Shown: positions 11,221 through 19,807 of the stretch, piece by piece
How positions within the stretch are numbered: the stretch's first letter is position 1
Layout of the letters: the number at the start of each line of letters is the position of its first letter
Source of the DNA: Zea mays
Lineage: Eukaryota; Streptophyta; Magnoliopsida; Poales; Poaceae
Direction of reading: 5' to 3'
Assembly: GCF_902167145.1 (NCBI RefSeq)
Contig: NC_050098.1
Coordinates: 131,762,207-131,826,206, forward strand
DNA: 64,000 nucleotides
The notes under the pieces: generated by a model
Seen by the model: the letters and a program-made list of their open reading frames with translations, nothing else
What the model was told of the DNA's origin: nothing
The model's database searches: none
Translations under genes and position numbers: made by a program

Positions 11221-11324
11221 GGTGAGGCCAGGCGCGGGGAGGCCGCGGGGAGGCGGCGGCCGGGTGAGTGAGAGTGGTGAATGAGAGAAGGAGAAGGAGA
11301 AGGGTCGCGGGTCTGTTATGTGTC

Positions 11325-11518
11325 GCTTCTTTGCCGAGTGCTAGATCACGGGCACTCGGCAAAGATTTTTTTAATTTAAAAATATTCTTTGCCGAGTGCC
11401 TACTGGCAGGTACTCGGCAAAGAATGGAGTTAGGGTTTTTGTCGAGTGCCCCACGGCTGACACTCGACAAAGAAGTCTTTGCCGAGTGTCATCCCTAGAC
11501 ACTCGGCAAAGCATATTT
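11325..11518. repeat. Inner CACTA subterminal repeat block
   Basis: Paired TTTGCCGAGTG/CACTCGGCAAAG units on the inner side of the palindrome, matching the block at 60556-60795 in the second CACTA element. Confidence 0.8.
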
Positions 11519-11519
11519 C

Positions 11520-12425
11520 TATTTTTTTATTTTCCTTACCAAACTTTTTGTGGTATATTCCTACACTATGTAGACCTACATGTACCATTTTGGCACAATT
11601 ATAAAAGTGTTTCCTATAACTATTGGATTTAGTTCGTTTAATGAAATTTTCTTAGATAATTCAGATTTGAACTGCAAGTCACTCGAAACTTGGAAAACCG
11701 TGCATGCAAAAATGATATTCATGCTATTTAGTACAAGTTACGACCGATTTCAGGAGGTGACTGGAAACTTTGAGCACCAAGCTCACTAAATGTGGTCGTG
11801 AACTTGTCATCCACATGTTTAAAAATTGTATAAAACAGAAATAAAGTCAAAAAATCATGAAACTTGTCCACATGTCATGATATCATATATAGAGGCTGTG
11901 ATAAAAATTTGAGAATATTTTGAGAAAGTTGTGACGCACTATGTGTAGAAACCTAAGAGAACGACATTGAAACTCTATGATTTCATGTGTGGATCTCTTA
12001 GGTTTCTACACATAGTGTCTCATAACTTTTTCGAAATTTTCTTAAATTTTTATCACAGCCTCTATATATGATATCATGACATGTGGACAAGTTTCATGAT
12101 TTTTTGATTTTGTTTGTGTTTTATACAATTTGTAAACATGTGGATGACAAGTTCACGACCATGTTTAATGAGCTTGGTACTCGAAGTTTCCGGTCCCCTC
12201 CTAAAATCGGTCGTAACTTGTGCTAAATAACATGAATATCATTTTTTCATGTACGGTTTTCCAAGTTTCGAGTGACTTGCAGTTCAAATCTGAATTATCT
12301 AAGAAAATTCCATTAAACGAACTAAATCCAATAGTTATAGGAAACACTTTTATAATTGTGCCAAAATGGTACATGTAGGTCTACATAGTGTAGGAACATA
12401 TCACAAAAAGTTTGGTAAGGGAAAT
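11520..12425. repeat. Large palindrome of about 0.9 kb inside the CACTA element
   Basis: The left half (about 11520-11963) recurs as its reverse complement in the right half (about 11993-12425). Matching landmarks: CACTATGTGTAGAAACCTAA at 11938 against its complement near 12018; ATCATATATAGAGGCTGTGA near 11883 against its complement near 12070; the AAACTTTTTGTG block at both outer edges. The centre is near 11978. Arms are about 440 bp with scattered mismatches. No coding frame. The same palindrome occurs at 59640-60555. Confidence 0.88.
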
Positions 12426-12435
12426 AAAAAATAGA

Positions 12436-12798
12436 AATATGCTTTGTTGAGTGTCTAGGGATGACACTCGGCAAAGCCTTCTTTGTCGAGTGTCCGCCGG
12501 TTGACACTCGGCAAAGAAGCGTCTTTGCCGAGTGCCATCGTCCGGCGCTCGACAAAAGCTAACGGCCGCAGTTGTAGCAGCCGCTGACGACCTTTTGCTG
12601 AGCACCGCCTTCGCCGAGTGTTTGGCTCTCGGCAAAGTTATCTTTGCCGAGTGTAATTCTTTGCCGAGAGTCCTGTTCTCGGTAAAAGAGTTCGTTGCCG
12701 AGAGCTAGACTTTGCCAAGTGCGGCACTCGGCAAAGATTTTTTGCCTAGTGCCCGATGAAAAGCATTCGGCAAAGAGCCGAGTACTCGACAAAGCCAC
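12436..12798. repeat. CACTA 5' subterminal repeat block
   Basis: Dense direct and inverted TTTGCCGAGTG/CACTCGGCAAAG units between the palindrome and the 12812 terminus, equivalent to 59275-59635. Confidence 0.85.
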
Positions 12799-12815
12799 GG
12801 ATTTCAGTAGTGGCG

Positions 12816-13300
12816 GTCGAGATCTGCTCGTCGTCGGCAGCCATCAAAAGGTGTTTTTCCATCACACTCACTGCATGCCTGTGTTTCCCAACTATACAGG
12901 GTTGTTACCATCTTCACTTGTCACCGGTTGCAAGGACTACCATCACTAGTGAATGCAATGCTAGCTAGTTAGTTTATATACAGCGACCACAGCTACTAAC
13001 GATCGAAAAGCTAGCTAGTTTATATACGGTGAATTGCATTGCAGACCATCATCTCGTGAATGCAATGCACGTGATCGATGAAAACTGTTAATTCTCCAAG
13101 CTAGTTTGATTATACAGCAATGCCATGAGACATGCTGTTGAAGGTTGAAGAGAGCACTTCTCCCAAGTATTGATGCCGATGCATGGGCTGTTTTCTTTTG
13201 GGTGTACAGATAGGTTGGTGAAACTCTTATCGGTATTTAGTTCGCTAATTTGGTTGTTCCGGCTGTTCTCCCTCTAAAGCACTAGATTAACAAGATAGCC
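12816..13300 (+). promoter_or_regulatory. Upstream region of the USP gene with local repeats
   Basis: Non-TE sequence between the CACTA terminus and the TATA box. Two near copies of a GCTAGCTAG(TTAG)TTTATATAC unit lie at about 12960-12983 and 13010-13028. GTGAATGCAATGC occurs at 12949-12961 and 13055-13067, with an inverted GAATTGCATTGC between them. These could be a small local duplication or regulatory sites. Confidence 0.4.
13068..13073 (+). promoter_or_regulatory. G-box (CACGTG) upstream of the USP gene
   Basis: A CACGTG palindrome about 230 bp upstream of the TATA box. G-boxes/ABREs bind bZIP and bHLH factors and are common in stress-responsive promoters; function here is inferred from position only. 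Confidence 0.35.
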
Positions 13301-13304
13301 ATCC

Positions 13305-13316
13305 TATATATAAATA
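13305..13316 (+). promoter_or_regulatory. TATA box of the USP gene
   Basis: TATATATAAATA about 205 bp upstream of the chosen ATG, predicting transcription start near 13335-13345 and a 5' UTR of about 180 bases. Confidence 0.6.
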
Positions 13317-13520
13317 CTTAACCTCGACGAGCGTGGACGTCCAAGCGCTTCCCGCGCTCCCGAGTCTCCTCCGGGCCGCTCGCTGCTCCGACAGGCATTC
13401 GTACGTTACACAAATAGCCATCCTCGTTCCCTTGTCCTGTGACCATCACCACCAGCCCTCGTCCAGTCGCCGGCGGCGTACGTGTATCGACCAACGACCT
13501 GTAGAACAGATTGAGGACAC

Positions 13521-14129
13521 ATGGACATGGCGGAGGAGGAGGCGGCGGCAGGAGCAGGAGGCTCATCGTCATCATCGGGGAAGCCGGTGATGGTGGTGGG
13601 CATCGACGACAGCGACCACAGCTACTACGCGCTGAACTGGACGCTGCAGCACTTCTTCGTCGCCGGGCAGCCGCAGCAGTACCAGCTGGTGGTGCTCACC
13701 GCCAAGCCCCCGGCGTCCTCCGTCATCGGCATCGCCGGCGTGGGCTCCGCCGAGCTGCTGCCCAAGGTGGAGACCGACCTCAAGCGCTCCGTCGCCCGGG
13801 TCATGGACAAGGCCAAGAAGCTCTGCACCGAGACCGAGGTCGTACGCGTAACCATATATGCATGCTGCTTTGCGAAAATAATTAAGATTATTAAGATGCA
13901 TGATCGTGGGTGGGTGCAGGTGACCGACGTCGGCTACGAAGCCATCGAGGGGGACGCCAGGAGCGTCATCTGCGACGCGGTCGAGCGGCACCACGCCGAG
14001 ATCCTCGTCGTCGGATGCCATGCCTACAGCAAGTGGAAGAGGGCTGTCCTGGGGAGCGTGAGCGACTACTGCGCGCACCACGCGCACTGCACCGTCATGA
14101 TCGTGAAGAGGCCAAAGCACAAGCACTGA
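13521..14129 (+). CDS. Universal stress protein (UspA-domain) family protein, two exons
   Basis: A small soluble alpha/beta protein of the plant USP family, often stress-linked, of unknown exact role. Exon 1 is 13521-13841 (107 aa). A probable phase-0 intron is 13842-13919 (GTACGC...GTGCAG, 78 bp). Exon 2 is 13920-14129 (69 aa). The spliced protein is 176 aa, the usual plant USP length. Seen: a low-complexity N-terminus, the first beta strand VMVVGIDDS (about 23-31), GDARSVICDAVERHHAEILVVG, and the C-terminal GSVSDYCAHHAHCTVMIVK block. The nucleotide-binding motif G-2X-G-9X-G(S/T) appears as G139-2X-A142-9X-G152-S, so the middle Gly is lost. A donor three bases earlier (13839) is possible. 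The intron is in frame without stops, so retention would give 202 aa. The ATG at 13521 is the first in frame; a second lies at 13527. Confidence 0.88.
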   Translation: MDMAEEEAAAGAGGSSSSSGKPVMVVGIDDSDHSYYALNWTLQHFFVAGQPQQYQLVVLTAKPPASSVIGIAGVGSAELLPKVETDLKRSVARVMDKAKKLCTETEVVRVTIYACCFAKIIKIIKMHDRGWVQVTDVGYEAIEGDARSVICDAVERHHAEILVVGCHAYSKWKRAVLGSVSDYCAHHAHCTVMIVKRPKHKH

Positions 14130-14755
14130 GATTTATACTTATGCATGTACATGTGCTCCTGGATTCATTGGATGTCAATTAGCTGCGCGTGCCAAACTTT
14201 TTCAATTTTTTAACTAGCAATATTGTCGAGTAACTCATCCTCCCATATCATTTAGGTCACGAAACTCTTAAAATGATTATTGTTTTTTGGATCATCGAAC
14301 TTGCCTTCGTGTGTCATGGTCTCTTGTTTATGATCGCTGAATCACAAAACATGGCAACACAAGTATTATACAAAAAGGACATTCGTACTTCGAAGCACCA
14401 AATCCTTTTGGATTTGATGGTTCTCGAACGAAGGTTATGAAGAACAAGTCTTCATCATCCAAAAATACAAAAATTATCCTCAATTGTAATATTATAATAA
14501 TTACTTATATCACATTAAACATTAAATATCATTGAAGTTTTATATCATATATCAACAAAGTAATATAAGATATGTAAATATATATATTTATTACATTGGT
14601 ACCTTCTGCTTGCTCGGAGGAGAAAATGAGAATGCAATCTCAATTCTGGCGTTGAAACAATAAATCTAAAAGGGAGATGAACTAAAGGTATGAACCTATG
14701 ACATAGGCATGTCAAACATACTCTAAATATTTTTTTATCTAAGTCATAGAAAAAG
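14130..14755. other. 3' flank of the USP gene
   Basis: AT-rich sequence with no coding frame. It presumably holds the 3' UTR and polyadenylation site, but no single signal stands out. Confidence 0.35.
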
Positions 14756-14759
14756 ATCC

Positions 14760-15935
14760 CAAGACCGGTCGAGTCGAAATGAAGAAAATTAGCTCCAAAG
14801 AGCTAAGTCTGGGATGTTTTGGAGCTCACCGGACCGGTCTGATGGTGTATACCATGTGTCTAGGGAGCCCCTCAGAAGGCTTTGGGGGCCTGGCGCATCA
14901 GACCCTAGATCCAATGCATCATATCTTGCTATAGGGAACTGTTCACTCTCGAGAATTTTAATTAAAATTCACTAGACATTCTACAATGACAGTCTGGCGG
15001 ACCTTGCTGTAACGACTATTTCGAGCACCAACGACTACTTCAACAGGCGGCTGACACGTGGTGGTCCAATGCTAGACCGGACTGGTCCGGTGGTAGCCCA
15101 AACAGTAAGGTCCTAAGTCAGGATCCTAGAGACGCTGTGGGGGGGGTCCGGTGGTGCACCGGGCTAGTCCGGTGTGCCCGTAGATTGTAGTTTTCTAGCA
15201 ATCAAGCAACAACTCTTTTGGCCATTTGTGTTTTAAATAGAGCCCCTAACTAGCCTCTACTGGCTCCCTAAGCACCACAAGAGCTAGTCATCATTCTCAT
15301 ACTCCTGTGCAACACCCCGGTTCCATTCTATAGAGATTTGAGCACCATTATGAGTTGTGTTAGTCTTTCTAGTGCGCGTATGCTTTTGAGATCTACTCTC
15401 TTGTGTTGTGTTGTTGCGTTTTGCTCTTGTGTTGTGTGTGCTCTACTCCTCCCTCTTGCTGCTCTTTGGATCGAGTTGTAACACTCATCAACTGTGTAAG
15501 GCTGCAAGAGACTCTGATATGTGGAGATCCTTGTGAGGAGAAACTATAAGGAAGAACTGTGGCCTCAAGTTGATCACTGGATCACTTGAGAAGGGTTGAG
15601 TGCAACCCTTGTCCTTTGGGACACCACAACATGGAGTAGGAAAAGCATTTGAGGCTTGACCGAACCACGGTAAAAATCGATGTGTCTTGTATGTTTGATC
15701 TTTTGCGATTTGCTCTTCCTAACTTGTTCTATGTTCTTGATTACACTTGTGATATTGCTCTAGTCATAATTACACATCTAAGAAAGAGCAATCAAGTGCA
15801 AGAACTTCTTTTACTTCTCGCTCTAATTTGATCTATATTTTTGTGTTAACATCTAAATTTGATCAAGTTTGTTTTTAAGTTATGAATTTTAGGCGTCACC
15901 TATTCACCTCTCTAGGTGACTCACTCATGCCTTTT
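14760..15935 (+). mobile_element. Decayed LTR remnant of a SIRE (Opie/Ji-type) copia element
   Basis: Contains degenerate GGACCGGTCTG, GGTCCGGTGGTGCACCG and TAGTCCGGTGTG motifs. Its right half is collinear with the LTR at 43980-44250: TTGATCACTGGATCACTTGA, GGTTGAGTGCAACCCTTGTC, CCACAACATGGAGTAGG, CCGAACCACGG, then CACCTATTCACCTCTCTAGG. It ends near 15930 in GGTGACTCACTCA. The left boundary is uncertain and no internal domain follows, so it is a solo LTR or fragment, clearly older than the other copies. Confidence 0.6.
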
Positions 15936-16946
15936 ACTCAGTAACATTTATAAAAATATTTTATGTTACAAATAGATTAAGTAAGAGTACAATCCATTGT
16001 TCCATCATAGAAGGTCAATATTATTGTAGTGTTGCATGGATACATCAAATGAGTTGCAAACTCTCTGGTTGCATATTTAGCTCAAGAATCAATGTTGGGG
16101 TCTCATGCTAGCTTAGATGCACTTGTGTTTGTACACATGGATAAGCCACCATGTAAAGGTTGAACCCTTGGTCACGCCGAATATGGAGAATAAACTATCT
16201 TGCCCCCTAAGTCTTATTTCTCTCACCACCCATCTCTTTATGTTTCTCTTATCGTTAACAGAGGCATCAAGGACCATTGTGCATGTGATGATCATTAGTG
16301 AGTCAAGTGGATGACGACAAGTGTAGTATAGGAGAAAGGGGGCAAAGGAGGAGGCAACCACTGTGAGGAGTCAAAATGATGGAAACATGATTGTGAAGTA
16401 AATTAAACCAACCGTCAAATACGGTGAGCTCAAAGATGCTTCTTTTGTTATGATTCTATAGGTTGAATAACATAATTAGTTTTTCTATCTTTATGATGGT
16501 TTTCTAGAAAACATGTTATGGTTTAGTCAACTATTCTTACATGTTGGGATTTTTTGTGCATAATTTATGTGATGGTACATATGGGTACACACTTGGGGTT
16601 CATCATGGGCTTTTTTCTTAGGTTTTAGACATATGAGATTTTAAGTGGATCAAAGGCATTATTATTGTGGGCCTCCCGGTGTCGTCGCCACAAGTAAAAC
16701 AACTTAAGTAGGATGAGGTCGACTGAGCATGTTGAATGGAAGGCTTAAACTTGATGTGGTACCTCGACTATTTGGAAGACAAGACTTCTAGATATACATG
16801 GAAGCCAATCAATTTTTTGAGATTCACTCAATCTGATTCCTATTGCTCATAACAAACTACAAAACTCTTATATATGACTAGGGTTACTAGATCTAAATCT
16901 TAAACCCCAAACTTTATGAGGGGGAAAGGGCCCATTTCCATATATT
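15936..16946. other. Intergenic DNA, nothing recognised
   Basis: No coding frame above background, no terminal repeats and no similarity to other parts of the window that I can see. Confidence 0.3.
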
Positions 16947-16954
16947 TTCTAGAA

Positions 16955-17161
16955 TAGGGCTAACATGATTAGAATTGGTCGGAAACGATATCGTATATAT
17001 AGAAACGATTGCCAATTGTTCGAAAATTTACCCGGTTTCATATTAATTGACTTGTTAGCGACTACAATACGATAATTTTTGGAAATGATAGTGTCTCTAT
17101 GGAAACGATACGGTTACGAGGCCCTTGGTTACGATATTTTTGTTTACGATTTTCAGCCCTA
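16955..17161. mobile_element. Small hAT-like MITE (207 bp)
   Basis: Short terminal repeats TAGGGCT (16955-16961) and AGCCCTA (17155-17161). Flanking 8-mers TTCTAGAA (16947-16954) and ATCTAGGA (17162-17169) agree at 6 of 8 bases, consistent with an aged 8-bp hAT duplication. The interior has repeated GAAACGATA-like units of the kind seen in hAT subterminal regions. No coding capacity. Confidence 0.6.
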
Positions 17162-17169
17162 ATCTAGGA

Positions 17170-17757
17170 TCTGTAACCCTTTAGCTATCAACTCTTGCTG
17201 ACCAACCCTAGAAAACATCAACACTCTTATAACCCATGGACAATATGCATAGTGAAGACTATTATACATCAGACATAGGTTACCCCCTACTTGAATGAGT
17301 ATAAATTAATGTTTCATTTGCTACCCATTTTGTTTTCCTATGCACATAACAATGATATATTGTCGAATGCTAAATCGTACAACAATTTGTGTGTTAGGTG
17401 AAAACATCTAGGCCCCTAGTTGGGTTTAGGTGATTGATAAAACACTAGATTATTGTGACTACCGTGTGTCTTATAGAGGCAAATTGAGTTAGGTCACAAT
17501 AATGGTGATTGATCGGGCTATATATGGTTTTTGTGCCCCTATTGGTGAAAATCAATTATAAATTTTCAAAGTATGAGCAAGAAGGTTAAGCATCAGGTAG
17601 TTCTAAATGTCAATGGAGTTGATGGACACATAGATTACTGATAGAACTTTTATTTTTCCTTTGGTCATAATATAAAAGGGGCATGGATGGTAGCTTGGCC
17701 TAGGTAAGTCTAGTGATGAGTGGTAATGCACGCTTGTAAAATCTAGTGCTAGGTAAT
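17170..17757. other. Repeat DNA, possible LTR start near 17399, interrupted at 17758
   Basis: From about 17399 the sequence (TGAAAACATCTAGGCCCCTA, then TTGGGTTTAGGTGATTGAT) resembles the first part of a maize copia LTR. It would continue after the Opie/Ji-like insert at 26773. I cannot define its far end; the assignment rests on general resemblance. Confidence 0.35.
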
Positions 17758-18936
17758 TGAAAGTCGCCTAGAGGGGGGGTGAATAGGCAAATCTGAAATT
17801 TATAAACTTTAAGCACAACTACAAGCCGAGGTTAGCGTTAGAAATAAAGTCGAGTCCGAAAGAGAGGGCGAAAACAAATCACAAGCAAATGAAAGCGGAT
17901 GACATGGTGATTTGTTTTACCGAGGTTCATTTCTTGCAAACCTACTCCCCGTTGAGGTGGTCACAAAGACCGGGTCTCTTTCAACCCTTTCCCTCTCTCA
18001 AACGGTCACCAAGACCGAGTGAGCTTTTCTCCTTAATCAACGGGTCACTTAGACCCCTTACAAGGACCACCACAACTTGGTGTCTCTTGCCTGATTACAA
18101 GTTGCTTGAGAACAAAAATAGAGGAAGAAGAAAAGCGATCCAAACGACAAGAATTCTAAAGAACACAAATGTCTCTCTCTCACAAGCCACTAAGTCTTTG
18201 GAATGTGTTTGGGATTTGGAGAGGATTTGATCTCTTGTTTTGTGTCTTGGAGTGAAGTCTAGAGCTCTTGCATTGAATGCAATGGCTGAAAACTTGGATG
18301 CCTTGAAGTGTGGTGGTTGGGGGGTATTTATAGCCCCACCCACCAAAATGGTCGTTGGGGAGGCTGTCTGTCGATGGGCGCACCGGACACTGTCCGGTGC
18401 TCCAGCCACGTCACCCAACCGTTAGGATTCGACCGTTGGAGCTCTGACAGCTGGGACCACCGGACAGTCCGGTGGTGCACCGGACAGGTACTGTTCACTG
18501 TCTGGTGCGCCTTCTGGCGCCTGCTCTGACTCTGCACAAACTGTCCGCGCACTGTAGCGTTCATTGTTCACTTTTGCAGATGACAGTTGGCGCAGTAGTC
18601 GTTGCTCCGCATGGTACACCGGACAGTCCGGTGAATTATAGTGGAGTGTCTTTCCTAGACACCCGAAGGTGGCGAGTTCGAGTTGATCCACCCTTGTGCA
18701 CCGGACACTGTCCGGTGGTGCACCGGACAGTCCGGTGCGCCAGACCAGGGCAGCCTTCGATTTCTTTTGCTCCTTTCTTTTTGAACCCTATCTTGGACTT
18801 TTTATTGGTTTGTGTTGAACCTTTGACACCTGTAGAACTTATATTCTAGAGCAAACTAGTTAGTCCAATTATTTGTGTTGGGCAATTCAACCACCAAAAT
18901 TATTTAGGAAAATGTTTGACCCTATTTTCCCTTTCA
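17758..18936 (-). repeat. 3' LTR of the Opie/Ji-like element
   Basis: 1179 bp, TGAAAGTCGCC...CCCTTTCA on the plus strand. Carries several CACCGGACNGTCCGGTG-type near-palindromes (about 18458-18485, 18617-18632, 18698-18740). Confidence 0.92.
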
Positions 18937-18951
18937 ATCTCCCCCTTTTTG
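18937..18951 (-). other. Polypurine tract of the Opie/Ji-like element
   Basis: On the minus strand AAAAAGGGGGAGAT directly precedes the 3' LTR, identical to the tract before the 3' LTR at 50694. Confidence 0.8.
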
Positions 18952-19807
18952 GTGATTGATGCCAACACAAACCAAAGCAAATATATAGGGGCAGAATTGA
19001 ACTAGTTTGCATAAGATAAGTGCAAAGGTTGCTTGGCATTATACCAATTTATACTTTCATAAGATATGCATGGATTGCTTTCTTTCTTTTAACATTTTGG
19101 ACCACGCTTGCACCACTTCTTTTGTATTTGCAAATGTTTTTGGAAATTCTTTTTTAAACTCTTTTTGCAAATGGTCAAAGGTATATGAATAAGATTTCGA
19201 GAAGCATTTTTAAGATTTGAAATTTTCTCCCCCTGTTTCAAATGCTTTTCCATTGACTAAACAAAACTCCCTCTTAATGAAATTCTCCTCTTAGTGTTCA
19301 AGAGGGTTTTACAAATTGAAAGAATGTCAAATATTTTAGATACCAAATTTTGAAAAACTCCTCCTTAAAATATAGATATTGTTTGAGATAGAATTTCTTA
19401 GAGGGATACTAATTTCAAAGATACCAATTGAAGAACATTTAAAAACTTAAACTTGTTTCGAAAAATTTTGAAATTGGCATGGTGGTGCGGTCCTTTTGCT
19501 TTGGGCTAATACTCTCTCCCCCTTTGGCATTAATCGCCAAAAACGGAGCCTTTAGAGCCCTTGTTACTTTCTCCCTAATGGAACAAATGAATATGAGTGA
19601 AGATTATACCAAAGTTGGAGAGCGATGCAGAGTGACGGCAAAGGATAAATAATACGATGGAGTGGAGTGGAAGCCTTGTCTTCACCGAGGACTCCATTTC
19701 CCTTTTAATCTATGACTTAGCGGAAGAATTTACTTGAAAACACATTAGTCATAGCACATGAAAGAGATATGATCAAAGGTACATAAATGAGCTATGTGTG
19801 CAAAGTA
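18952..19807 (-). other. Region between pol and the polypurine tract, no env-like frame
   Basis: About 0.85 kb of AT-rich sequence downstream of pol on the minus strand. SIRE-type elements sometimes carry an envelope-like frame here; none is visible. Confidence 0.6.

Larger units (their letters stand above)
2811..12812 (-). mobile_element. Non-autonomous CACTA (En/Spm-type) transposon, split by a nested copia element
   Basis: The left terminus is CACTACCGGAAC (2811); the right terminus is the reverse complement of CACTACTGAAATCC (ending 12812). The flanking trinucleotides are GCG at 2808-2810 and GCG at 12813-12815, the 3-bp duplication expected of CACTA elements. Without the copia insert and one copy of its target duplication (net 3399-11225) the element is about 2.2 kb and has no transposase. 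It carries TTTGCCGAGTG/CACTCGGCAAA subterminal repeats at both ends. The right end has the same order of blocks as the 5' end of the element at 59257: terminal repeats, palindrome, inner repeats, GC-rich leader. The right side is therefore taken as the 5' end, and the copy as an internally deleted relative in reverse orientation. Confidence 0.9.

Noticed and set aside
2250..12949. Pairing CACTAGTAG at 2250 with CACTAGTG at about 12942 as one larger CACTA element
   Set aside because: The flanking trinucleotides (GTA and AAT) do not match and the right sequence lacks a matching subterminal region.
13572..14126. Long antisense open frame over the USP gene
   Set aside because: Complement of a GC-rich coding region; its Asp/His/Gly-rich product shows no domain, while the sense frame has clear USP homology.
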